Source of the DNA: Bacteroidales bacterium
GTDB taxonomy: Bacteria; Bacteroidota; Bacteroidia; Bacteroidales; UBA932
Direction: 5' to 3'
Assembly: GCA_017538685.1 (NCBI GenBank)
Contig: JAFYIK010000022.1
Span: 1 to 12,089, forward strand
Length of the DNA: 12,089 nt
Shown: positions 1-6,878 of the stretch, piece after piece
Position numbering within the stretch: position 1 is the first letter of the stretch
Layout: every line of letters starts with the position of its first letter
Translations under genes and position numbers: made by a program
The notes under the pieces: model-generated
Told to the model about the DNA's origin: nothing
Seen by the model: the letters and a program-made list of their open reading frames with translations, nothing else
The model's database searches: none

Positions 1-1
1 G

Positions 2-919
2 ACCTCGAAGGTCAATCTGGACACTTTCGATGTCGCTGAAATCCGCGATTATCTCACCGCGGTAGGCGAATCGGTCGTCTGCTTCCGCGACGGCAGCATC
101 GTAAAGGTCCACGTGCACACCCACACTCCGGGCGATATCCTCAACCACTGCCAGCGCTGGGGCGAGTACCTCACGCTCAAGATCGAGAATATGGCCCTGC
201 AGCACAACGAGACGCAGATAAAGAAGGCCGCGGCGGAGCCTGAATTCAAGATCAACAAGAAATACGGAGTGGTCACCGTCGCCTCAGGCGAGGGCATAGT
301 CAATACCTTCCTCGAAGCTGGCGCGGACGAAGTCATACGCGGAGGCCAGACTATGAACCCGTCGGCGCAGGACTTCATCGACGCGTTCAAACGCATCGGC
401 GCCGAGACGGTGTTCGTCTACCCAAACAACTCCAACATCGTGATGACAGCCCTGCAGGCCGCGAGTATGTTCGAGGACTCGAAAGTGATTGTTATCCCCA
501 CTAAGACTATCGGCGCGGGCTATGTCGGCATCGCTTCCCTCGACAAGAGCGAGAAGGACGTGGAGGCGCTGGTCGCGCAGCAGAAAGAGACGGTCGACGC
601 CGTCACCTGCGGTATGGTCAGCAAGGCCAACCGCGACGCCGATATGAACGGCGTGAAGGTGAAGGAAGGCGACCATATCGCCATCTGCGGCGGTGAGATA
701 GTCTGCGATTGCAAGACTGCCAGGCAGGCCCTGCTGGAACTCTGCGAGAGCACGGAGGCCGGCGACCACGACGTAGCAGTCGTCTTTTCCGGAGAGGATG
801 TCTCCGCGGAAGAAGCGGAAGAGGTATCCGCGGCCCTTCAGGCCAAATACCCTATGACCGAATTTATGTTTATCCACGGCGGACAGCCGGTATATAATTA
901 CATCCTGACACTATGCTGA
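2..919 (+). CDS. fakA: Fatty acid kinase catalytic-subunit family protein FakA/YloV (C-terminal part, 5' truncated by window)
   Basis: The frame is open from base 2 and gives 305 residues with a TGA stop at 917-919; the start lies upstream. The N-terminal ATP-binding DhaL/DAK2 domain is therefore not in the window. What is visible is the end of the middle domain (VKVHVHTHTPGDIL) followed by the complete DegV-like C-terminal domain. That domain carries the family signatures RGGQTMNPSAQDF, VFVYPNNSNI, VIVIPTKTIGAGYVGI, VTCGMVSKANRD and the terminal HGGQPVYNYI. FakA is known to phosphorylate fatty acids held by a FakB partner, giving acyl-phosphate at the inner membrane face. Its stop overlaps the ATG of the fakB/degV gene by 7 nt, which suggests translational coupling and matches the FakA-FakB pairing. 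The family assignment is strong. That it is a fatty acid kinase rather than another DAK2-type kinase is inferred from family and neighbours (FakB, PlsX, ACP). Confidence 0.88.
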   Translation, partial: TSKVNLDTFDVAEIRDYLTAVGESVVCFRDGSIVKVHVHTHTPGDILNHCQRWGEYLTLKIENMALQHNETQIKKAAAEPEFKINKKYGVVTVASGEGIVNTFLEAGADEVIRGGQTMNPSAQDFIDAFKRIGAETVFVYPNNSNIVMTALQAASMFEDSKVIVIPTKTIGAGYVGIASLDKSEKDVEALVAQQKETVDAVTCGMVSKANRDADMNGVKVKEGDHIAICGGEIVCDCKTARQALLELCESTEAGDHDVAVVFSGEDVSAEEAEEVSAALQAKYPMTEFMFIHGGQPVYNYILTLC

Positions 920-1782
920 CCTATTTCGTAGATTCAGATTGCGATTTCAATCTCGAAGACTGTAAGGAGCTTGGCTGCAAACTCATCAGTATGCCCTACA
1001 GCATCGACGGGAAAACCACTTATCCCTACGTAGATTTCAAAGAGTTCGACTCCCACGCCTTCTATGACGGCCTTCGCGGAGGAATTCTCCCCACCACGAG
1101 CGCCATCCCCGAGGAAGACTACAGGAATCATTTCGAGCCCGAGTTCAAGGCCGGAAACGATATCTTCTACTTCCACTTCAGCGAGGCTATGACTATGACC
1201 TTCGGCAATATGCGCAAGGTCGTGGACGAACTTCTGGCAAAATACCCGGAGCGCAAGTTCTATGAGATCGACTCCAAGGGCATCACCATCATCAGCTATC
1301 TGATGGGCCGCGACTTCTTCAAGCTCGTAAAGGCCGGAAAGACTCCCGAGGAACTCGTGGAATGGGGCAAGACTGAAGCGGACCACTACGCACAGTACTT
1401 CTTCGCGGACGACCTCAAATTCTTCCGCCGCAGCGGACGCGTGAGCGGTCTTGCCGCCACTATGGGCGGGCTCATCGGCCTTCGCCCCATCATCACTATG
1501 AACGAAGAGGGCAAGATGGTCAGCGTGGGCACCGAGAAGGGCCGTATCAAAGCCATCAACCGCCTCGTTAACGAAGTGCTTGAAAAGGGCGACGACGTGA
1601 AGGCCCACGGCATCGTGGTCGGCCACACCGACTCCCCCGAGGTCGCAATTCAGGTCGCCGACCTCCTGAAGGAGAAACTCGGCGCGGACCTGGACATCCG
1701 CATCATTCCCACCAACCCCACTGCCGGCAGCCATTGCGGCCCCAACGGAGTGGGCGTTACCTTCCACTCAAAGTGCAGATAG
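913..1782 (+). CDS. fakB: DegV family fatty-acid-binding protein (FakB)
   Basis: 289 residues, a full-length DegV/EDD-fold protein. The N-terminal domain has LPTTSAIPEEDY at about 59-70, where FakB proteins place the Thr-Ser pair that binds the fatty acid carboxylate. The C-terminal domain has FFRRSGRVSGLAATMGGLIG (171-190), RPIITMNEEGKM, VVGHTDSPE and the terminal SHCGPNGVGVTF, all normal for the family. FakB proteins bind one fatty acid and hand it to FakA for phosphorylation. The ATG at 913 lies inside the last codons of fakA (7-nt overlap) and has no Shine-Dalgarno sequence, so coupling to fakA translation is likely. The next gene starts 3 nt after its stop. Chain-length or saturation preference cannot be read from the sequence. 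Only one FakB is present here, whereas some genomes carry several. Confidence 0.9.
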   Translation: MLTYFVDSDCDFNLEDCKELGCKLISMPYSIDGKTTYPYVDFKEFDSHAFYDGLRGGILPTTSAIPEEDYRNHFEPEFKAGNDIFYFHFSEAMTMTFGNMRKVVDELLAKYPERKFYEIDSKGITIISYLMGRDFFKLVKAGKTPEELVEWGKTEADHYAQYFFADDLKFFRRSGRVSGLAATMGGLIGLRPIITMNEEGKMVSVGTEKGRIKAINRLVNEVLEKGDDVKAHGIVVGHTDSPEVAIQVADLLKEKLGADLDIRIIPTNPTAGSHCGPNGVGVTFHSKCR

Positions 1783-1785
1783 ACT

Positions 1786-2907
1786 ATGATAGAAGTTAAA
1801 GAGGTCCTGAGCAAAAGGCAGCAGAGGCAGTTCCTGAACTTCCCCCTGGACCTTTACAAAGACAATCCCTGTTTCGTCCCGCCGCTCTGGATGGACGAGA
1901 AGAAGATATTCGACAAGAATTACCTCTACCACGACCAGTGCGAGGACATCTGCTTCCTTGCCTATAAGGACGGCAAGGTCGCAGGCCGCATCCAGGGCAT
2001 ACTCCAGAAAGCCTCGAATGCGAAAACCGGAGAGAGGCGCATCCGTTTCACAAGGTTCGACTCCATCGACGATTTCGAGGTGGCGAAAGCGCTGTTTGCT
2101 GCGGTCGAGGACTGGGCGCGCAAGATCGGAATGGACACAGTCTGCGGACCTCTGGGTTATTCAGACCTCGAGCGTGAGGGTCTGCTGATCGACGGTTTCG
2201 ACCAGCTCAGCACCTTCGAGGAGCAGTACAACGCTCCCTACTACGCCGATTTCATCGAGAAGCTCGGCTACTCGAAGGAAATCGACTGGAACGAGAGTAT
2301 GCTCCGCGCCCCGAAAGAGTCTACGGACGACCTTGCCAAGCTTTCCGATTTCATCCTCAAGCGCTACAATCTCCACATCGGAGAAGCGCGCAACGCAAAC
2401 GATTTCATCAGAAAGTACGCCGATGGTCTTTTCGAGGTGCTGGACCATTCATACGACGGTCTCTACGGCACCGTGCCGTTCACGGACGGAATGAAGAAGC
2501 TTCTGATAGACAACTTCAAGCTCGTGGTGAATCCCAAGCGTGTCGCCGTGGTTCTGGACGAGAACGACAAGGTCATCGCCTTCGCGGTGAGTTTCCCTTC
2601 CCTGGCGAAGGCCGTCCAGCCTTCCCGCGGACGCCTCACTCCCCTGGCGCTTATCCGTCTGCTCAAGGCTCTCCGCAAGCCCGAGATCGTGGACCTCTGC
2701 CTCGTGGGTGTGGAGCCCGAATGGCTCAACCGCGGAGTGAGCACCATCTTCATCAGCGGTATGATGGATATGCTGGGGGACCCGAATATCAAGTACTTCG
2801 AGACCAACCTTAACCTGGAAGACAATTACGTCATCCAGAATATGTGGAAGCGCTTCGACCGTACGATCCACAAGCGCCGCCGCTCATACATCAAGAAACT
2901 CGCCTAA
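1786..2907 (+). CDS. GNAT-fold (YghO-like) N-acyl/acetyltransferase-like protein, substrate unknown
   Basis: 373 residues, beginning 3 nt after fakB; its TAA overlaps the plsX start by one base (TAATG). I place it in the large GNAT-like family that includes YghO. The start (NFPLDLYKDNPCFVPPLWMD, about 18-37) has the Tyr-x-x-[DN]-Pro-x-[WF]-Val-Pro-Pro signature typical of these proteins. FLAYKDGKVAGRIQGIL (about 57-73) looks like a GNAT beta-strand pair. CGPLGYSDLEREGLLIDGF (about 119-137) is a conserved block, and the C-terminal half (IVDLCLVGVEPEWLNRGVST, about 299-318) resembles the acetyl-CoA-binding V-x-P-x-x-[RQ]-x-x-G/A region in relaxed form. There is no signal peptide or membrane segment, so it should be cytosolic. 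The C-terminus is strongly basic (KRFDRTIHKRRRSYIKKLA), which could favour membrane contact. Its position between fatty-acid kinase subunits and PlsX suggests an acyl donor or lipid acceptor, but this is inference only. Family 0.7, function unknown. Confidence 0.7.
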   Translation: MIEVKEVLSKRQQRQFLNFPLDLYKDNPCFVPPLWMDEKKIFDKNYLYHDQCEDICFLAYKDGKVAGRIQGILQKASNAKTGERRIRFTRFDSIDDFEVAKALFAAVEDWARKIGMDTVCGPLGYSDLEREGLLIDGFDQLSTFEEQYNAPYYADFIEKLGYSKEIDWNESMLRAPKESTDDLAKLSDFILKRYNLHIGEARNANDFIRKYADGLFEVLDHSYDGLYGTVPFTDGMKKLLIDNFKLVVNPKRVAVVLDENDKVIAFAVSFPSLAKAVQPSRGRLTPLALIRLLKALRKPEIVDLCLVGVEPEWLNRGVSTIFISGMMDMLGDPNIKYFETNLNLEDNYVIQNMWKRFDRTIHKRRRSYIKKLA

Positions 2908-3926
2908 TGGTAAAGATAATTGTAGACTGCTTCGGAGGCGACCACAGCCCGGAGGCCAACATCGACGGAGCGATTGCCGCCCTGCACAATTTCGACGACC
3001 TGCACATCATCCTGACGGGCGACGAGGAGATTTTGAAGGCAAGGCTCGCCGAGCGTTCTTACCCCGCCGACAGGATCGAGATAGTCCACGCCCCTCAGGT
3101 TATCGACTGTAACGACCGCCCCACCGACGCTATCCGTATGAAGCGCGACAGCTCTATGATGAAGGGCATAATGATGCTGCGCGACGACGACACCGTGGCC
3201 GGGCTCGTGAGCGCCGGCTCGACGGGCGCCCTTGTCACCGGTGCCCTGGTGCGCGTCGGCCGCCTCGCCGGCGTCATCCGCCCGGCCTTCTGCCCCGTGC
3301 TACCGACTATGGACGGCGGGGTCGTGGGCATCTGCGACAGCGGCGCGAACGTGGAGGTGCAGCCCGATATGCTCCGTCAGTTCGCCGTAATGGGCTCGAT
3401 CTATATGGAGACGGTCTACGGCGTGAAGAACCCGCGTGTGGCGCTGCTGAACGTGGGAGTCGAAGCCGAGAAGGGCGACGCGCTCCGCCAGGAAACCTAC
3501 AAGCTCCTCCAGGAAACTGAGAACCTCAATTTCGTCGGAAATATGGAAAGCCGTGACCTCCTGTCCGGCAAGTACGACCTAGTGGTCTGCGACGGTTTCT
3601 CTGGAAACGTCCTCGTGAAGACCACCGAAGGCACTGCGCTCGAGCTGTTGAAGAAGCTCAAGAAGAGCATCTTCTCCCGCACCATCTACAAAATCGGCGC
3701 GCTCTTTATGAAGAAGATGTTCGCGGATATGAAGGCCTTTATGGACTATCAGAACTACGGAGGAAGCGTGCTGATAGGCACCTCGAAGGTCGTCGTGAAA
3801 GGCCACGGCAGTTCGAAGGCCCGCGCCATCGAAAAATGCATCGAGCAGGCTTACCGTATGGAAACCGGCTCGATCGGCCCGCGCATCGAAACTGAACTCG
3901 CAAAATACTCACACTATGAAGATTAA
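2907..3926 (+). CDS. plsX: Phosphate acyltransferase PlsX
   Basis: 339 residues, the usual PlsX length. The enzyme interconverts acyl-ACP and acyl-phosphate, the acyl donor for glycerol-3-phosphate acylation by PlsY, and works at the membrane surface. Visible motifs in order: IIVDCFGGDHSPE (4-16; the common form is DAMGGD), LVSAGSTGALVTGAL (about 100-114), RPAFCPVLPTMDGG (125-138), DSGANVEVQPDML (144-156), ALLNVGVEAEKGD, VVCDGFSGNVLVKTTEG and GGSVLIGTSKVVVKGHGSS near the C-terminus. I chose the ATG at 2907, which overlaps the previous stop by one base, because the protein then begins just before the conserved first strand; an in-frame ATG at 2844 would add 21 residues of no PlsX character. 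It ends with tandem TAA TAA, and the stop lies in the left arm of a hairpin. In many bacteria plsX sits with rpmF and fabH; here it follows fak genes. Confidence 0.95.
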   Translation: MVKIIVDCFGGDHSPEANIDGAIAALHNFDDLHIILTGDEEILKARLAERSYPADRIEIVHAPQVIDCNDRPTDAIRMKRDSSMMKGIMMLRDDDTVAGLVSAGSTGALVTGALVRVGRLAGVIRPAFCPVLPTMDGGVVGICDSGANVEVQPDMLRQFAVMGSIYMETVYGVKNPRVALLNVGVEAEKGDALRQETYKLLQETENLNFVGNMESRDLLSGKYDLVVCDGFSGNVLVKTTEGTALELLKKLKKSIFSRTIYKIGALFMKKMFADMKAFMDYQNYGGSVLIGTSKVVVKGHGSSKARAIEKCIEQAYRMETGSIGPRIETELAKYSHYED

Positions 3927-4001
3927 TAAGTAGCCCTCCCCCATCGCTATCGCTTCGCGACCCTAGTCCGGGAAAATGCGAGGGAGAGGGCTACTTATTA
4001 A
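3923..4001 (+). repeat. Long stem-loop between plsX and acpP
   Basis: A perfect 16-bp inverted repeat (TTAATAAGTAGCCCTC at 3923-3938, its complement at 3986-4001) encloses a GC-rich loop. After a one-base bulge (A3985) three more C-G pairs extend it (3939-3941 with 3982-3984), and TCGC/GCGA forms a small inner hairpin around 3950-3960. The left arm contains the plsX stop. No T-run follows on the plus strand, so it is not a classical intrinsic terminator. It could be a processing or stability element separating plsX from acpP expression, a factor-dependent terminator, or a small palindromic repeat copied through the genome. Confidence 0.7.
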
Positions 4002-4021
4002 CAAATACTAAAACTATCAAT

Positions 4022-4258
4022 ATGGAAAAAATGTTTGATAAGGTTCAGGCTATATTGGCAAAGCAGCTCAGAATTGCAGATCCTTCAACCATTAAACCCG
4101 AATCTTTAATCCAGAAGGATTTGGGTGCCGATTCGTTGGACATTATTCAATTATTGATGAAGATCGAAGATGAATACGGAATCGTCGTCCCCGACGAGAC
4201 CCTCGCCGGATTCCGCACCGTCGGCGATGTCGTCGCTTTCTTGGAAGCTCACGAATAG
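4022..4258 (+). CDS. acpP: Acyl carrier protein
   Basis: 78 residues, the normal ACP length. It carries acyl chains on 4'-phosphopantetheine attached to the Ser of GADSLDIIQLLMKIEDEYGI (Ser38). The acidic helix II after the Ser and the C-terminal VGDVVAFLEAHE are typical. The start is the ATG at 4022; no Shine-Dalgarno sequence is seen in the A-rich leader. It lies 95 nt after plsX behind a strong stem-loop, so it may be the last gene of the fak-plsX operon or have its own promoter, which I could not recognise. The first part of the gene is AT-rich (about 37% GC in the first 60 bases, counted by eye), while the last 80 bases have the GC-rich codons of the neighbours. Whether this is the main fatty-acid-synthesis ACP or a dedicated one cannot be told: fabF is not adjacent. 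Confidence 0.93.
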   Translation: MEKMFDKVQAILAKQLRIADPSTIKPESLIQKDLGADSLDIIQLLMKIEDEYGIVVPDETLAGFRTVGDVVAFLEAHE

Positions 4259-4264
4259 TATTAG

Positions 4265-4374
4265 GCGTGTTTTATAACATATTGATAATCAGTCAATTAT
4301 CAAAATTGATGTACCTTGAATCAGATACATCATTTTGATTAAACTGGTGTAAATCAATTAGTTGCGAAACACGC
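4265..4374. repeat. 110-nt concentric imperfect palindrome
   Basis: The outer arms 4265-4286 and 4353-4374 pair without gaps at 17 of 22 positions (GCGTGTTT with AAACACGC, then AAC with GTT, then ATTGAT with ATCAAT). Concentric with them, ATCAAAATTGATGTA (4299-4313) pairs with TACATCATTTTGAT (4326-4339) with a single bulged T, leaving a 12-nt loop. A CAGT/ACTG pair lies between. A second, competing hairpin, TTGATAAT (4282-4289) with ATTATCAA (4296-4303), uses part of the left arm. The element is AT-rich unlike its surroundings. It could be a small palindromic mobile repeat (MITE-like), or a structured RNA or attenuator downstream of acpP. Confidence 0.6.
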
Positions 4375-4390
4375 TATTTCTTTTAACTAG

Positions 4391-4413
4391 CCATCAGGTA
4401 GTCTACCTGATGG
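4391..4413. terminator. Perfect 10-bp hairpin, possible terminator of acpP
   Basis: CCATCAGGTA (4391-4400), loop GTC, TACCTGATGG (4404-4413). The stem is perfect, in an otherwise AT-rich spacer. The downstream side is ATAAATAAATAA and has no T-run, so intrinsic termination is uncertain. It lies directly upstream of the asd -7 box, about where the -33 region would be, so an operator role is also possible. Confidence 0.45.
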
Positions 4414-4429
4414 ATAAATAAATAATTGC

Positions 4430-4437
4430 TATCTTTG
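4430..4437 (+). promoter_or_regulatory. Bacteroidota-type -7 promoter box for asd
   Basis: TATCTTTG matches the Bacteroidota consensus TAnnTTTG exactly. No clear TTG is seen at -33 spacing. The box ends 4 nt before the asd ATG, so transcription should start at or beside the start codon, predicting a leaderless or nearly leaderless mRNA. Confidence 0.65.
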
Positions 4438-4441
4438 AGGT

Positions 4442-5449
4442 ATGAAAGTAGCTATCGTGGGCGACAGCGGCGCGGTGGGACAGGAGTTCCTGAAGGTATT
4501 GGAAGAGAGGAATTTTCCAATCGATGAGTTGTTGCTTTTCGGTTCTGAAAGGAGCGCAGGGCGCACATATAATTTCAGGGGCGAGGACATAACTGTCCAA
4601 TTGCTTCAGCACGACGATTCGTTCGACGGAGTGGATATCGCGTTCGTTTCGGCAGGCGCAGGAACGTCCCGGGAGTTCGCCGAGGACATCACCCGCTATG
4701 GTGCGGTGATGATCGACAACTCCAGCGCTTTCCGTCTGGACGAAGACGTCCCGCTGGTAGTTCCCGAGGTGAACGCTGAAGACGCCCTGAAGCGCCCGCG
4801 AGGCATAATCGCCAATCCGAACTGCACCACCATCCAGATGGTCGTGGCGCTGAAAGCCATCGAGAATCTATCGCACATCCGCAAGGTCCACGTCAGCACC
4901 TACCAGGCCGCCAGCGGCGCAGGTGCTCAGGCGATGGCCGAGCTACTAAAGCAGAGCGCGCAGTACCTCGCCGGCGAGCCCGTAACCGTGGAAAAGTTCC
5001 AGTATCAGCTCGCATTCAACCTCATTCCGCACATCGACGTCTTCCTCGAGGACGGTTACACCAAGGAAGAGGCGAAGATGTACAACGAGACCCGCAAGAT
5101 AATGCACAGCGACGTTCGAGTGAGTGCCACCTGCGTGCGGGTTCCCTCCCTCAGGAGTCACTCCGAGAGCATTTGGGTGGAGACCGAGCGCCCCATAAGC
5201 GTTGCCGAGGCCCGCGAAGCATTCGCCAAGGCCCAGGGAGTCATCCTGATGGACAATCCCGCCGAAAAGGAATACCCTATGCCGCTTTTTCTCGCCGGAA
5301 AAGACGCCGTCTACGTAGGACGCATCCGTAAGGATATGGCCGAAGATAACGGCCTCGCGTTCTGGATCGTCAGCGACCAGATTCGCAAGGGAGCAGCGCT
5401 GAACGCGGTGCAGATTGCCGAATACCTGATTAAGAAGCGCTCCGTCTGA
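4442..5449 (+). CDS. asd: Aspartate-semialdehyde dehydrogenase
   Basis: 335 residues, full length. It reduces aspartyl-phosphate to aspartate semialdehyde with NADPH, at the branch to lysine/diaminopimelate, threonine, methionine and isoleucine. The N-terminal nucleotide-binding loop is [10 protein letters not shown] (6-15; the usual form is GATGAVG). The catalytic Cys is C128 in NPNCTTIQM, with Gln155 in [10 protein letters not shown] and the active-site His240 in [29 protein letters not shown] and the C-terminal dimerisation helix are normal. The ATG at 4442 follows a TAnnTTTG promoter immediately. The first 100 bases are AT-richer with TTG codons, after which the usual GC-rich codons resume. 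The stop at 5447-5449 lies within the end of cstA on the other strand (20-nt tail-to-tail overlap). It is probably monocistronic. Confidence 0.96.
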   Translation: MKVAIVGDSGAVGQEFLKVLEERNFPIDELLLFGSERSAGRTYNFRGEDITVQLLQHDDSFDGVDIAFVSAGAGTSREFAEDITRYGAVMIDNSSAFRLDEDVPLVVPEVNAEDALKRPRGIIANPNCTTIQMVVALKAIENLSHIRKVHVSTYQAASGAGAQAMAELLKQSAQYLAGEPVTVEKFQYQLAFNLIPHIDVFLEDGYTKEEAKMYNETRKIMHSDVRVSATCVRVPSLRSHSESIWVETERPISVAEAREAFAKAQGVILMDNPAEKEYPMPLFLAGKDAVYVGRIRKDMAEDNGLAFWIVSDQIRKGAALNAVQIAEYLIKKRSV

Positions 5450-6878
5450 GCCTTCTCATTCTAGCGAAATAGAACAGTGCCAGAGCCAGGACGAAAGTCG
5501 TGACTCCGATCACTGCCGTCCAGTCGGTCGGCAGGTTGAAGCCTATCTTGGCGGTCAGGATGAAGGTGACTGTAACCGAAGTCATAAAGCTCGCCGGCAG
5601 CAGGGTCATCATATACGTAAGGCCCTTGCGATGCCTTGAAAGGAAAGCCGTAACAGTCCAGAGCACGAACACGGCCAGAGTCTGGTTAGCCCAGCCGAAG
5701 TACCTCCAGATAACGTTGAAACCGTTTTCGTCCGCGATGTTGTACCAAAGCAGCAGACCGGTAGCGACAAAGATAGGGATCGAAATGTAGAGGCGGTTCC
5801 TGATTGGTTTCTGGCTGAGTCCCAGCGCGTCCGCTATTATGAGGCGTACCGAACGCAGCGCAGTGTCTCCGCTAGTGATAGGGGCGGCGACCACCCCGAG
5901 TATAGCGAGCACGCTGCCGAGCGCGCCGAGCCAGTGCTTCGAGACGATAGTCACCACCTTCGGAGCTGCAGTCACGCCGACTGCGCCCATCTCAGCATTT
6001 CCGCCGCCATAGAAGAAGTAGGAAGCGACCGCGGCCCATATGAGGGCGACTATGCCCTCCGTGATCATAGCGCCGTAGAAGACCGGCCGTCCGAGCTTTT
6101 CGTTCGTCAGGCAGCGCGCCATAAGCGGCGACTGCGTGCTGTGGAAACCGCTCACCGCGCCGCAGGCGATGGTGATGAACAGGCAGGGGAAGATTTTGCC
6201 GTTCGCAGGCGCGCGGTTGGCAAGGCCGTCCCACACCTCAGGCAGGGTAGCCGGCCATTTCACAAGCAGGCACACGAAGAGCGAAACCGCCATAAACAGC
6301 AGCGCGATCGCGAAAACAGGATATATGCGGCCGATAATCTTGTCTATGGGCACGGTGGTGGCGAAGACGTAGTAGAGCAGGATCGCCAGCACCCAGATCA
6401 TAGTCGATTTGCTTCCCGTGATTTCGCCGAGGATCAGCGCCGGACTGGACACGAAGACCGTTCCCACGAGCAGCAGCATCACCACGGAAAAGACCAGCAT
6501 CACCTTGCGGGTGCCGCCGCCGAGCTCCTGGCCTACCAGCGCGGGGACGTTGACTCCCCCGCTGCGCAGCGACAGCATACCGGAAAAGTAATCGTGGACC
6601 GCGCCGCCGAAGATGCAGCCGAGCACTATCCAGAGGTAGCACGACGGGCCGAAGAGCGCTCCGGCGATGGCGCCGAAGATAGGGCCGATACCAGCTATGT
6701 TCAGGAACTGGATCATAAACACCTTCCAGGTGGGCATAGGGATATAGTCTATGCCGTCCTGCCTGGTGTACGCCGGGGTCTTTGCAGCAGGATCGGGCCC
6801 GAAGACCTTTTCAACCACCTTGCCGTAGAGGAAATACCCTGCGATAAGGCATACGATGCTGATAAGAAGGGTGATCAT
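5430..6878 (-). CDS. cstA: CstA family transporter (carbon starvation / pyruvate-type), short form
   Basis: 482 residues, many hydrophobic segments (about twelve or more), an integral inner-membrane protein. CstA-family signatures are [16 protein letters not shown] (63-78), [17 protein letters not shown] (92-108), [15 protein letters not shown] and [17 protein letters not shown]. Enterobacterial CstA and BtsT are known as pyruvate/proton symporters, and CstA has also been linked to peptide uptake. This protein is much shorter than the roughly 700-residue enterobacterial forms, as is common for the short class in anaerobes; substrate is not certain. Its ATG at 6878 overlaps the TGA of the DUF1846 gene (ATGA, 4 nt), so it is the last gene of a coupled three-gene operon. 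It ends with an Arg-rich tail ([10 protein letters not shown]) that overlaps asd. Confidence 0.93.
   Translation of the reverse strand: MITLLISIVCLIAGYFLYGKVVEKVFGPDPAAKTPAYTRQDGIDYIPMPTWKVFMIQFLNIAGIGPIFGAIAGALFGPSCYLWIVLGCIFGGAVHDYFSGMLSLRSGGVNVPALVGQELGGGTRKVMLVFSVVMLLLVGTVFVSSPALILGEITGSKSTMIWVLAILLYYVFATTVPIDKIIGRIYPVFAIALLFMAVSLFVCLLVKWPATLPEVWDGLANRAPANGKIFPCLFITIACGAVSGFHSTQSPLMARCLTNEKLGRPVFYGAMITEGIVALIWAAVASYFFYGGGNAEMGAVGVTAAPKVVTIVSKHWLGALGSVLAILGVVAAPITSGDTALRSVRLIIADALGLSQKPIRNRLYISIPIFVATGLLLWYNIADENGFNVIWRYFGWANQTLAVFVLWTVTAFLSRHRKGLTYMMTLLPASFMTSVTVTFILTAKIGFNLPTDWTAVIGVTTFVLALALFYFARMRRLRRSAS

Noticed and set aside
934..1767. 277-codon minus-strand frame antisense to fakB
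   Set aside because: DegV motifs on the plus strand are decisive; this frame is a shadow.
2844..2906. Upstream in-frame ATG that would extend PlsX by 21 residues
   Set aside because: The extra sequence overlaps the GNAT gene and has no PlsX character; the TAATG junction at 2905-2909 gives the conserved N-terminus.
4259..4441. Possible riboswitch upstream of asd (lysine riboswitch is known in some bacteria)
   Set aside because: The -7 box abuts the ATG, so the structured spacer would not be in the asd transcript from that promoter, and no lysine riboswitch core motifs are seen.
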